Of a stretch of 64,000 nucleotides of DNA, positions 56,250-64,000 are shown piece by piece. The notes under the pieces were generated by a model. The model searched no databases, was not told where the DNA came from, and was given only the letters and a program-made list of their open reading frames with translations. Both the position numbers and the translations under genes were made by a program. The DNA is from Pseudomonas sp. ADAK13 (GTDB taxonomy: Bacteria; Pseudomonadota; Gammaproteobacteria; Pseudomonadales; Pseudomonadaceae): positions 4,464,001-4,528,000 of the forward strand of contig NZ_CP052860.1 of NCBI RefSeq assembly GCF_012935715.1. The letters are read 5' to 3'. Every line of letters starts with the position of its first letter. Position 1 is the stretch's first letter.

Positions 56250-56326
56250 CGGGGCGTAGCGCAGTCCGGTAGCGCACTAGCATGGGGTGCTAGGGGTCGA
56301 GTGTTCGAATCACTCCGTCCCGACCA
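56250..56326 (+). tRNA. tRNA-Pro (anticodon GGG)
   Basis: The 77-nt tRNA has acceptor arms CGGGGCG and CGTCCCG, anticodon loop ATGGGGT between CTAGC and GCTAG, T-arm GTTCGAATC and an encoded ACCA end. Confidence 0.97.
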
Positions 56327-56338
56327 TATTTCTGATCA

Positions 56339-56366
56339 AGCCCAACCTGAAAGGTTGGGCTTTTTC
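56339..56366 (+). terminator. Terminator after tRNA-Pro
   Basis: AGCCCAACCT (56339-56348) pairs with AGGTTGGGCT (56352-56361) across GAA and is followed by TTTT. Confidence 0.92.
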
Positions 56367-56393
56367 ATGCATGAAGATAAACCCAAGCATCCC

Positions 56394-57227
56394 TCACTCC
56401 CCAAAAAACACCAACGCCCGCACTTCAATACTCCTCCTGGATGGCGCATCCACCGGCGTAGTCGGGTCATCAAACGCGGTATGTGCGCTGCGCCTGGCAA
56501 CATCGCCACGCGAGTCATGAATCTTCAGCAACAACACCTCATCCGGCCGCAGCTGCGGGTAGTAATACCAGCGATGCGCCGGGTTGGCCTTGACCGAAAA
56601 AGTCTCGCCAACCTTGTCCCGGTACACCAGGTCGCTGGGCAGCAAGTCGCTCTCGGCCATGCTTCGCGCATCGCACAAGGCGAGTGGGGTACTCAGGACC
56701 GGTGCACCAATCGGCCGCCAAACGTTAATAATCGCAAACCGTTTCAGCAGTCGCTGTTCCGCCTCATCCGCAGGCAGATGATCACGTACCCGGCGAATCG
56801 CCGAGCGCTCGGTCTGGTCGTTGTGCACGTAACGCACCGGCTCACGCAGCCCACGATCCTCGCGTCCGTGCTCGTCCACCCGGATGGTGTGGTCGAAGAT
56901 CACCACCTTGACCGCACCTGTCTGTTGCTTGAGCAAGGCTTCGGTTTCCGGATGGTAATGCTCGCGAACCTGGTCCTCGTTTTCCAGGTTCAGCACGCCA
57001 CTGGTGTGGTCGATCTTCTCGAAGCCCTGAAGATCAAGATGGGCCGGTTCGTCGAGCAGCCGGGCGTTGTGGATGCTAACTTGAGTCGGGTCCAGCACGC
57101 CGCTGCGCTTGGGGCTGCCGTCTGGCTGCGGGAAGGTGTAGTTCACCGGCCGCTCACCGGTATCCAGCAGGTAGTTGAGTTCACCGATAACCGATGGCGG
57201 GGCGAGATGAGTCTGATGCGTTCCCAT
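56394..57227 (-). CDS. CmcJ/NvfI family oxygenase-like protein
   Basis: The 277-residue protein from the ATG at 57227 (GGAGG seven bases before) resembles the CmcJ/NvfI group (AsaB-like) known from fungal and actinobacterial secondary metabolism. Marks are the RYVHNDQTERSAIRRV stretch with possible metal-ligand His and Asp, INVWRPIGAPVLSTPLALCD, and RWYYYPQLRPDEVLLLKIHD followed by SAHTAFDDP, which would give the last His. Members are related to Fe(II)/oxoglutarate enzymes or act as isomerases, so the reaction is open. It neighbours a broken SDR gene of the same direction, probably once its partner. Confidence 0.8.
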   Translation of the reverse strand: MGTHQTHLAPPSVIGELNYLLDTGERPVNYTFPQPDGSPKRSGVLDPTQVSIHNARLLDEPAHLDLQGFEKIDHTSGVLNLENEDQVREHYHPETEALLKQQTGAVKVVIFDHTIRVDEHGREDRGLREPVRYVHNDQTERSAIRRVRDHLPADEAEQRLLKRFAIINVWRPIGAPVLSTPLALCDARSMAESDLLPSDLVYRDKVGETFSVKANPAHRWYYYPQLRPDEVLLLKIHDSRGDVARRSAHTAFDDPTTPVDAPSRRSIEVRALVFFGE

Positions 57228-57255
57228 GAACAATCCTCCAGGCGTGAGGCGGTTT

Positions 57256-57554
57256 TCAGAAGGGTTCCTTGAAGGGCCGCAGGTCCAGCTCCTGGGTCCA
57301 GGCGCTGCGCGGTTGGGTGTGCAGGTACCAATAGGCGTCGGCGATGTCGTCGAGTTTCAGTGCGCCGTCTTCCCCCAGTCGCGCCAGGTAATCCGGGGCC
57401 CGGCTTTGCACGCGCTCACCGTCGATGGCGCCGTCGATGACCACGTGGGCGACGTGCACGTTTTGCGGGCCGAACTTGCGAGCGCCGCTCCCAGGCCCGC
57501 CACAGCACCCACACCGGCAATCCAGACCACCGGCTCGGATCGAGACTCAGACAT
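57256..57554 (-). pseudogene. SDR family oxidoreductase with large internal deletion
   Basis: On the minus strand the first about 26 codons (57554 down to about 57480) give MSESRSEPVVWIAGVGAVAG and LGAALA, the NAD(P)-binding start of an SDR. Beyond the junction near 57475-57485 the homologous frame shifts and gives RKFGPQNVHVAHVVIDGAID and later DDIADAYWYLHTQPRSAWTQ, ending ELDLRPFKEPF at 57256; these are the C-terminal parts of one SDR family. The middle of about 140 residues, including the YxxxK active site, is missing. It is a clean example of an in-place deletion. Confidence 0.85.
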
Positions 57555-57646
57555 TAGCCACTTCCTCAATGAGATACGTGGCTAACAATTTACCCATCGG
57601 CGGGCGCGAGGAATAAGAACATCGACAGCTAAGGTTATGCGCTGAC

Positions 57647-59797
57647 TCAATAGCGCATTTCCACCGCCACATACGCCCCAATCCCATCCCCCGGATACAA
57701 CGACGCCGTATCCTGGCCCTTCGCGTCATACAGCGGTTGCACCGCCGTCACGTATTTCTGATTGGTCAGGTTCTTCACATCCAGCGACACCTTCCAGTCT
57801 TTGCTCGGCGTTTCATACCCCACATTCGCCCCGAAGATGGTGTAGGAGGGCGCATAGAAGCTGTTGGCATAGTCCACCGCCGTACGCGAGGCCGATTGCA
57901 CGTTCACCCCGGTATAGAAGCCCGCCGGGTGCTGATACTGCAGCTCGCCCTGGTAGATATGCTTCGGAATCCCCGGCAACTGGTTGTCGCCGAAGGTCGG
58001 GTCGTGCCGGTAGTAGAAGTCGTTGTAGGTGTACACCTGGCGCAAGGTGACCTTTTCACCCGAGGTGTTTTCCCACAGGCGCGTATTCAAGCCGGCCTCG
58101 ATGCCTTGGTGGATCGTCGGTGTCGCGTTGAAGGCACCGGTGATCGCCGCGGCAGTGGAGGTGGCCGGGATGATCTGCACGTTGAGCAATTCATTTTTCA
58201 CCCACGAACGGTAGAGCGCCAGGCTGCCGTCGAAGATGCCTGATGAACCCTTGATCCCAATTTCAACGGTATTGGCTTTCTGCTCCACCAGCGGCCTCAC
58301 GTACGGCGTGGTCGGCCCGGAGCCGGAGTATTCCCACGACGCCGGTGGATCGACCGAGCGGCTGACGTTGGCGAACACTTGCAGTTGCGGGGTGAACTCG
58401 TAACGCACGCCCAGTCGCGGGGCCAGGCTCCAGTTGTCGTAGGTCACGTCGCTCGGGTAAGTGGTGGTGTTGGCCACCAGGGCGTCCTTGACATCGGCGT
58501 GGCGGCGCACGTTGATCGCCGATACGCCGCTGGTCAGCCACAGGCCGTCCACCAGTTCCAGGTCGTTGCCCAGGGAGAACACATGATCGAACGAGGAGCT
58601 GTAGTCGACGAACTTGCGCGTCTGTTTGTTGGCGAAGGTGGAGTCGACCTGGCCCTTGAGGTGTTCGGTGGAGGTGAAGGCCAGGCTGGAGCGGCTTTCG
58701 TGGCCGAACAGGGTGTCGCGCCGGTCGTAGTTGATCACCGCGCTCAGGTCATGCCAGTCCCAGTAGCTGGGGTTGCTCGGGCTGTTCGGGCTGTTGTTGT
58801 GGGCGTACTGGTAGTAGACGAAACCCACCGACAGGGTGGCGTCGTCCTCAAAGGTGTAGGTGGTCTTGCTGCCCAGCCATACGCTGCCGGGGCGACGGCT
58901 GCCGGCGCCGCTGCTTTCGGCGGTGGCACTGGCGCGGTCGGAGTGGTGCTTGACCGCATCCAGGGTGGTGGCGCTCGGGTCGTTGTGGAACTCGTCGCGG
59001 TAACGCAGCATCACCCGGGTTTCGAGTTGCGGGCTGAAGCGGTAGCCAAAGTTGGCCACCACGCCCTGGCTCTTCGACAGGCTGTAGTCGCGGTAGCCGT
59101 CGCTGCGGTAGTTGTCGGCATTCAGGTAGTAATCGAACGCACCCTCGACGCCGCCGACGCTCAGGCTTTGCTTGTTGTAGCCGTAGCTCCCGGTTTCCGC
59201 CCGCACCCGCAGCCCGGGTGCGGTGTAGCCGGTCTGGTTGACGAAATTGATGGCGCCGCCAAGGCTCAGCGCGCCGTATTGGAAGGCGTTGGCACCCCGC
59301 AGGATTTCGGTGTAGTTCACCCCCGAACCGTTGAGGAATTCGTAAGGTGTGCCGCCTGGGCCGGTGATCGGCAAGCCGTCGAACAGGAACTTGATGCCCT
59401 CACGGAAATACCCCGGCGAGGTGTTGGCCCCAGATCCACGAATGGAAATCTTGGCCGCGTCGTTGCCGCCGGTGGACTGCACGAACACACCCGGCTGATA
59501 GGCGAGGGTGTCCTGCAAGGTGGCGGTTCGTCCCTTGGCCACCTGTTCGCTGTCGACCACGCTGGTGCCGCCTGGCACTTCGGACAACTGACTTTTGGCT
59601 GCCTCAACGGGCGTGATTTTTTGTGCCTCTACTGTCACCGTCTTTAGCCGTGTTCCGGTCGTCGGTGTGACCTCGTCATCTGCCTGCACACTGGCGGAAA
59701 AAACCAGGGCTGAGCCCAGCCCGACCATCGCCAGCCAAGTTGCTTGCCGCACGGCAAGTGTCAACTTTTGCAACTCTCCCCGAAAGATTGGATCCAT
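57647..59797 (-). CDS. TonB-dependent outer-membrane receptor
   Basis: The 716-residue protein from the ATG at 59797 (AAGGAA upstream) has a long signal peptide (about 1-40, ending SASVQA), a plug domain (about 65-175; VTVEAQKITPV, TATLQDTLAYQPGVFVQ, GALSLGGAINFVNQTG) and a 22-strand-type barrel ending in AYVAVEMRY with terminal aromatic residue. The family is that of FecA/BfrD-like siderophore-type receptors, but the neighbouring genes point to uptake of an organosulfur compound. It diverges from the ABC transporter genes. Confidence 0.92.
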   Translation of the reverse strand: MDPIFRGELQKLTLAVRQATWLAMVGLGSALVFSASVQADDEVTPTTGTRLKTVTVEAQKITPVEAAKSQLSEVPGGTSVVDSEQVAKGRTATLQDTLAYQPGVFVQSTGGNDAAKISIRGSGANTSPGYFREGIKFLFDGLPITGPGGTPYEFLNGSGVNYTEILRGANAFQYGALSLGGAINFVNQTGYTAPGLRVRAETGSYGYNKQSLSVGGVEGAFDYYLNADNYRSDGYRDYSLSKSQGVVANFGYRFSPQLETRVMLRYRDEFHNDPSATTLDAVKHHSDRASATAESSGAGSRRPGSVWLGSKTTYTFEDDATLSVGFVYYQYAHNNSPNSPSNPSYWDWHDLSAVINYDRRDTLFGHESRSSLAFTSTEHLKGQVDSTFANKQTRKFVDYSSSFDHVFSLGNDLELVDGLWLTSGVSAINVRRHADVKDALVANTTTYPSDVTYDNWSLAPRLGVRYEFTPQLQVFANVSRSVDPPASWEYSGSGPTTPYVRPLVEQKANTVEIGIKGSSGIFDGSLALYRSWVKNELLNVQIIPATSTAAAITGAFNATPTIHQGIEAGLNTRLWENTSGEKVTLRQVYTYNDFYYRHDPTFGDNQLPGIPKHIYQGELQYQHPAGFYTGVNVQSASRTAVDYANSFYAPSYTIFGANVGYETPSKDWKVSLDVKNLTNQKYVTAVQPLYDAKGQDTASLYPGDGIGAYVAVEMRY

Positions 59798-60230
59798 TAA
59801 GCGTGTTCCTTGTGAATAGATAAATGAGCCCCAGCTTTCTATTCGAATAGTCATGCCTGTTTCGCTCTGAGCAGTTTCTATGCCAAGACTATTGGCCAAG
59901 GATTACGGGCGCTTAGTTCAGGTTAAGTGTTCTGCGAGATACTTTGTTTTGAATCGGTGTTTGATTCTCAACAGTCAACTTTGATGGCCGGGATTACTGC
60001 AACTGTCGCGAACGCAACAGTTGATAAGCAGTGTGTAAGGCTACCAACAATTCCGGGATGTATAACGGGTATAACCATATAAGTGTTTGGTAGTGTTCGC
60101 CCCGTTTTACAAGGGTTTTGCGCTGGTTTTGTGGTCAATATGGCGTTTCTTGAAGACTGGCATGCTCACTGCATTACATCCCGTAATTGCAAACTTTCAG
60201 TGTTCATCGAGTTCCTCTAAGGAAGCGTCA
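59798..60230. promoter_or_regulatory. Divergent control region between TonB receptor and ABC transporter genes
   Basis: The 433 bases hold no supported gene. An inverted repeat CAACTGT (60000-60006) and ACAGTTG (60017-60023), with a 10-base spacer, is a candidate regulator site. No -35/-10 pair is clear. Confidence 0.45.
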
Positions 60231-61934
60231 TTGACAACCATCCTGAAACTTTCGGCGGTTATTTCACTGTCCCTGGCGATCAATGCCTGCTCACCGGCTG
60301 CGGCACCGAAACATGAAATTTCTGCGGCCGATGGCACGATCACCAACGGTGTAGTGACTTATTCGGCGACAGACTTTCATGAGACGTCACCGGGCCGCTA
60401 CGGCGGAACTTTGCGAGTCTCAGCCGCCTCCGACGCCGGCAGTTTCGATGTTCACGCACTGTCTAACGGCAACATCCAGTGGATGGGCCGGATTCTCTTC
60501 GATTGCCTGGTGTACCAGGACGAGCAGGGCAACATCAGCCCATGGCTGGCCCGCTCCTGGGACATCTCCGACGACGGCAAGACCTACACCTTTCACCTGC
60601 GCGACGACGTGACCTTCAGCGACGGCGAGAAATTCAACGCCCAGGCGCTGCAAACCAACCTGGAACACATGCGCGATCCAGCGACCAAGTCCCCACTGGC
60701 AGCGGCCTATATCGCGCCGTACCTGGATGGCAAGGTCATCGACGACTACACCTTCGAAGCCCATTTGCGCGAACCCTATACGCCTTTCCTCGACGTACTG
60801 GCGCAGTCCTGGCTGAGCATGATCTCCCCCAGGCAGATTCGCGAAGCGCCGAAGACCATCGCCGAGCATCCCATCGGCAGCGGCCCGTTCCTGTTGCAGA
60901 GCTATACCCGTGACCAGGGTGCAGTGTTCACCAAGCGCCCCGGCTACAACTGGGCGCCGCCGGTGACCCGTCACACGGGTGAGGCATACCTGGACCGTAT
61001 CGAGTTGAGCTACGTCCCTGAAGCCATGATCCGCTTCACGGCGCTTGAGTCCGGCCAGTCGGATTTCGCCCTCGATGCACCGGCCCAGAATGCTGCCGCC
61101 ATCCGCGCCAACCCCGATCTGGTGATGCGCAGTCGGATTCGCAAGGGCAACCCGAGCCGTGGCATCGTGTTCAACGTTGAGCAGGCGCCATTCGACGATG
61201 TGCGAGTACGTCGCGCCGTGGCCAAAGCCGTCGACCGCGAAGGATTGGCGTGGATTTCCGGCTTCGGCGAATACATCGCCAAAGCCGATTTCCTGGCGGC
61301 GAATACCCGGTTTTATCAACCCAACAAAGAGGCCCTGGCCTACGACGTCAAGGCGGCCAATACCTTGCTCGACGACGCCGGCTGGACAGGGCGCGACGCC
61401 CAGGGCTATCGGACCAAGGCCGGGCAGCGCCTGAAGGCGACTTTGTTGGCCTATAGCAGCCCGGCCTTTCCCGGCAGCGTATCGGTGGCCATCCAGGCCG
61501 ACCTGAAAAAAGTCGGCTTTGAGATGACCGTCGAGATGCTGCCGCTGACCCGGGTGATCGAGAGGCGCTATGCCGGGAAGTTCCAGGCGATGGCGGACGG
61601 TTACTGGCACACCAACACACCCGACGGCATGTTCGTGCTTTATCACAGCGAGTCCATCAGCACCGATAAAAGGATCGGCCAGAACGTTGGACGCTTCCGT
61701 GATGCCGAACTGGATCGCGTGCTCAGCGCCGCTCGCCAATCCCGCGATCCGGTTGAGTTGCAGGCGCTCTATGGCGAAGCACAAAAGCGCCTGACCGAAA
61801 CCGTGCCGTCGGTGCCGTCGGTGGAAGCCCAGGTGCTCACCGCCTATGGCCGACAAGTCCAGGGCGTGATTTTCGACACCTCCCACAACGTACCGTTCTT
61901 CACCAGCATCTGGCTGGACCGGGGGCAACCATGA
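60231..61934 (+). CDS. Peptide/sulfur-compound ABC transporter, substrate-binding lipoprotein
   Basis: The 567-residue protein starts at TTG 60231, set by AAGGAA at 60219-60224 and by the signal peptide that follows at once (LSAVISLSLAINAC, lipobox Cys about residue 20). It belongs to the DppA/OppA family (GGTLRVSAASDAGSFDVHAL, YTFHLRDDVTFSDGEKFNAQ, IGSGPFLLQSYTRDQGAVF). Relatives in Pseudomonas sit beside TonB receptors and flavin or acyl-CoA-dehydrogenase-type enzymes, where they are linked to sulfur-source use. The gene overlaps the permease gene by four bases. Confidence 0.88.
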   Translation: MTTILKLSAVISLSLAINACSPAAAPKHEISAADGTITNGVVTYSATDFHETSPGRYGGTLRVSAASDAGSFDVHALSNGNIQWMGRILFDCLVYQDEQGNISPWLARSWDISDDGKTYTFHLRDDVTFSDGEKFNAQALQTNLEHMRDPATKSPLAAAYIAPYLDGKVIDDYTFEAHLREPYTPFLDVLAQSWLSMISPRQIREAPKTIAEHPIGSGPFLLQSYTRDQGAVFTKRPGYNWAPPVTRHTGEAYLDRIELSYVPEAMIRFTALESGQSDFALDAPAQNAAAIRANPDLVMRSRIRKGNPSRGIVFNVEQAPFDDVRVRRAVAKAVDREGLAWISGFGEYIAKADFLAANTRFYQPNKEALAYDVKAANTLLDDAGWTGRDAQGYRTKAGQRLKATLLAYSSPAFPGSVSVAIQADLKKVGFEMTVEMLPLTRVIERRYAGKFQAMADGYWHTNTPDGMFVLYHSESISTDKRIGQNVGRFRDAELDRVLSAARQSRDPVELQALYGEAQKRLTETVPSVPSVEAQVLTAYGRQVQGVIFDTSHNVPFFTSIWLDRGQP

Positions 61935-62863
61935 GCCTGTTCAAATCCATCGCCTGGCGCCTGCTGGCGGGCATTGGCGTGCTCTGGGGCGCGGCGACGC
62001 TGACCTTCCTCGCCGTCAACTTCAGTGGCGGTGACACCGCGCTGGCGATCCTCGGCGGCCCGGATGCGATGCCCACGCCGGAGCTGTTGGCGCGGGTGCG
62101 GGCCGAGTATGGCCTGGACCAACCCTTGATCGTGCAATACGGCAATTATCTGCTGCGCCTGGCCCACGGCGACCTGGGTGAATCCTACCGCCTGCGTATC
62201 CCGGTGCAGCAGGCGATTGCCGAACAGATCGGCGCAACCATTCAACTGTCCCTGAGCGCCGCGTTGCTGGCGGTGGTGTTGGCGCTGGTGTGCGCGATCC
62301 TCACTGCCAATCGTTCGCGCTGGGTTCGCTCGGTTGTTTCAGGCGGCGAGCTGGTGCTGTCGTCGGCGCCTTCGTTTGTGATCGGCATGCTGCTGTTGCT
62401 GGTGTTTTCGTTTCATTGGCACTGGTTGCCGCCGTCCGGCTCAGTGGGCTGGCGTTCGTTGATCCTGCCCTCCGTCGCGCTGGCCTTGCCGGTGGCGGCG
62501 GTGCTGACCCAGCTGCTGCGCCAGTCCCTGGAAGACACCCTCGAACAACCCTTTATCGCCATGGCCCGTGCGCGTGGCCTGTCCGAAACCGCCGTGCGCC
62601 TGCGCCATGCCTTGCGCCATGCGCTGGTGCCGTTGGTGACGCTGGCGGGGTTCGTGTTCGCCAGCCTGCTGGGCGGCGCGGTGGTGGTGGAATTGCTGTT
62701 TGCGCGCCAGGGCATCGGGCGCCTGATGCTCGACGCCACCAGCAACAAAGACGTGCCGATGGTGTTGGGCGTGACCCTGCTCGCGGCCACGGTGTACGTG
62801 CTGGTGAACCTGGCCGTCGATTTGATCAACCGCTGGATTGACCCCCGGGCTAATCAAGCGTGA
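61931..62863 (+). CDS. ABC transporter permease, DppB type
   Basis: The 310-residue protein has about six helices and the DppB/OppB marks: LLAGIGVLWGAATLTFLAVN at the N-terminus, and the ATPase-contact loop EQPFIAMARARGLSETAVRL (EAA motif), ending in FARQGIGRLMLDATSNKDVP. It should pair with a second permease (DppC type) and ATPases that lie outside the window. The start overlaps the binding-protein stop (ATGA). Confidence 0.93.
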   Translation: MSLFKSIAWRLLAGIGVLWGAATLTFLAVNFSGGDTALAILGGPDAMPTPELLARVRAEYGLDQPLIVQYGNYLLRLAHGDLGESYRLRIPVQQAIAEQIGATIQLSLSAALLAVVLALVCAILTANRSRWVRSVVSGGELVLSSAPSFVIGMLLLLVFSFHWHWLPPSGSVGWRSLILPSVALALPVAAVLTQLLRQSLEDTLEQPFIAMARARGLSETAVRLRHALRHALVPLVTLAGFVFASLLGGAVVVELLFARQGIGRLMLDATSNKDVPMVLGVTLLAATVYVLVNLAVDLINRWIDPRANQA

Positions 62864-62885
62864 GTGCCTTTGAAGAAGGAAAAAC

Positions 62886-64000
62886 CATGAGTGCTTCGAT
62901 CCCCGTTGAAGTGAGTTATGCCGACTTGCACCAGCGTTTCGCCGACGTATTTGCACGGATAGCCGATACCGCCGTCGCCCGCGAGCAGCAGCGCGAGCTG
63001 GCCCACGATGCGGTGGCGTGGCTGCGGGAGGCCGGCTTTGGTGCGCTGCGCGTGCCGCAGGCCCAGGGCGGCCTGGGTGCCAGCCTGCCGCAGTTGTTTC
63101 GCCTGTTGATTGAACTGGGCGAGGCCGATTCAAACCTGCCGCAGATCGTGCGCGCGCATTTCGGTTTTGTAGAAGGCCGGCTGTCCAGCCGCGACAGCGA
63201 GTCCCAGGCGTACTGGTTCGCCAAAGTCGTCGACGGCGAACTGTGGGGCGCCGCCATGGCGGAGCGCACCGACACCACCCGCAACTCGGTAACCCTCAGC
63301 GCGGTCGATTCCGGCTGGCAACTGGACGGCGAGAAGTACTACTGCACCGGCACGCTGTACGCCAACTGGATCGCCGCCGTCGCCCTGGATGGCGAGGATT
63401 TTGTCAGCCTCGCGGTGCGTACCGATGCGCCAGGCGTCACTGTCGAGGACGACTGGGACGGCTTTGGCCAGCGCCTCACCGGCAGCGGCACCACCCGCTT
63501 CAAGGCGGTCGACGTACCGGCCCGGCACATCGTGCGGCGCTTCAAGAAAGACGAGCTACGCGCCGAGTCCTACCTGAGCGCGTTCTACCAGCTGTTCCAC
63601 CTGGCGACCCTGGCCGGCATCGCGAATGCGGTGCTGCGTGACGCCACCGAATTCGTCAAAGGCCGCACCCGCGCGTTTGGCGTGCCGGGGCAATCGAGCC
63701 CCAAGGACGATCCGCTGGTGCAGCGGGTGATCGGTCGCCTGTCGAGCCTGGCCTATGCCGCCCGCACCCAGGTGCTGGCCGTCGCCGAGGTGCTGCAGGA
63801 GGCGCACGAAGCAGAGCAGGGCGGCTACGCCAACGAACAGCATTACACCGAGGCCGAGATCCGTGCGTATCAGGCGCAACAGATCGTGCTGGAACAAGTA
63901 CTGGAAGCCACCACGCTGCTGTTCGAGGTCGGCGGCGCATCCGCCACCAGCGAGTCGCGGCGCTTCGACCGCCACTGGCGCAACGCCCGCACGCTGGCCT
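62886..64000 (+). CDS. Acyl-CoA dehydrogenase family enzyme, SfnB/DszC-like (3' end cut)
   Basis: The gene runs off the window after 371 codons. The ATG at 62886 lies 22 bases after the permease stop; AAGGAAAAA precedes it. The sequence AWLREAGFGALRVPQAQGGL and the flavin-contact stretch WGAAMAERTDTTRNSVTLS, with GWQLDGEKYYCTGTLYANWI, are those of the DszC/SfnB branch of flavin monooxygenases with acyl-CoA-dehydrogenase fold. Members oxidise organosulfur compounds such as dibenzothiophene or take part in dimethylsulfone use. This supports a sulfur-scavenging cluster; the substrate is unknown. Confidence 0.88.

Overview
The window is chromosomal DNA of a gamma-proteobacterium, very probably a Pseudomonas of the P. 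fluorescens group. The gene orders folC-dedD-cvpA-purF-metZ and thrS-infC-rpmI-rplT-pheS-pheT-ihfA-merR-tRNA-Pro, an rsmE-type CsrA, DUF2790 and DUF1654 proteins and a 363-residue XenA all point there. Coding regions are GC-rich and densely packed. I saw no prophage, transposase, CRISPR array or rRNA. No start-to-stop defence locus stands out; the interest lies in catabolic islands with readable operators and in a few decayed genes.

Layout. 1-5612: core folate, purine and methionine genes, then four tRNA genes (Val-TAC, two identical Asp-GTC, Val-GAC) around a putrescine-type FAD oxidase (5719-7818). 8030-11740: a CigR-like secreted protein, an acetyltransferase remnant, a secreted hydrolase, and an ArsR/xenA divergent pair with a perfect operator. 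11786-19345: a hydroxyproline degradation cluster (D-hydroxyproline dehydrogenase, ketoglutarate semialdehyde dehydrogenase, pyrroline-hydroxycarboxylate deaminase, hydroxyproline 2-epimerase, permease) with a divergent PAS-AraC regulator. 19420-28466: a lipoprotein, a GDSL hydrolase and a divergent catabolic cluster (CitMHS transporter and SMP-30 lactonase against HMG-CoA-lyase-like enzyme, CoA-transferase, MFS transporter and IclR regulator) with matched operator sites in the central promoter region; its substrate is unknown. 28470-36609: small membrane and lipoproteins, a metal-type two-component system with two CusR/CopR-like boxes in front of nearby genes, a secreted triple-repeat peptide, a HAD phosphatase, and RsmE. 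36652-38914: an SOS-controlled DUF1654-endA operon and a periplasmic asparaginase. 39483-46451: a ribose operon rbsBACRKD ending in an exported nucleoside hydrolase. 46485-48504: small conserved proteins, an I78 inhibitor lipoprotein and a cold shock protein. 48872-56326: the translation cluster. 56394-64000: a CmcJ/NvfI-like protein, an internally deleted SDR pseudogene, then a TonB receptor, peptide-type ABC components and an SfnB-like acyl-CoA dehydrogenase (cut by the window edge), probably for sulfur-compound uptake.

Working together: the hydroxyproline genes form a complete route to 2-oxoglutarate; the ribose genes with the exported nucleoside hydrolase make a nucleoside-to-ribose scavenging unit; the HMG-lyase cluster reads as activate-with-CoA then cleave; and the RR/HK/DUF2790/hydrolase set looks like one small metal-responsive regulon. 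Start sites were chosen by Shine-Dalgarno spacing and family length; no database search was possible.
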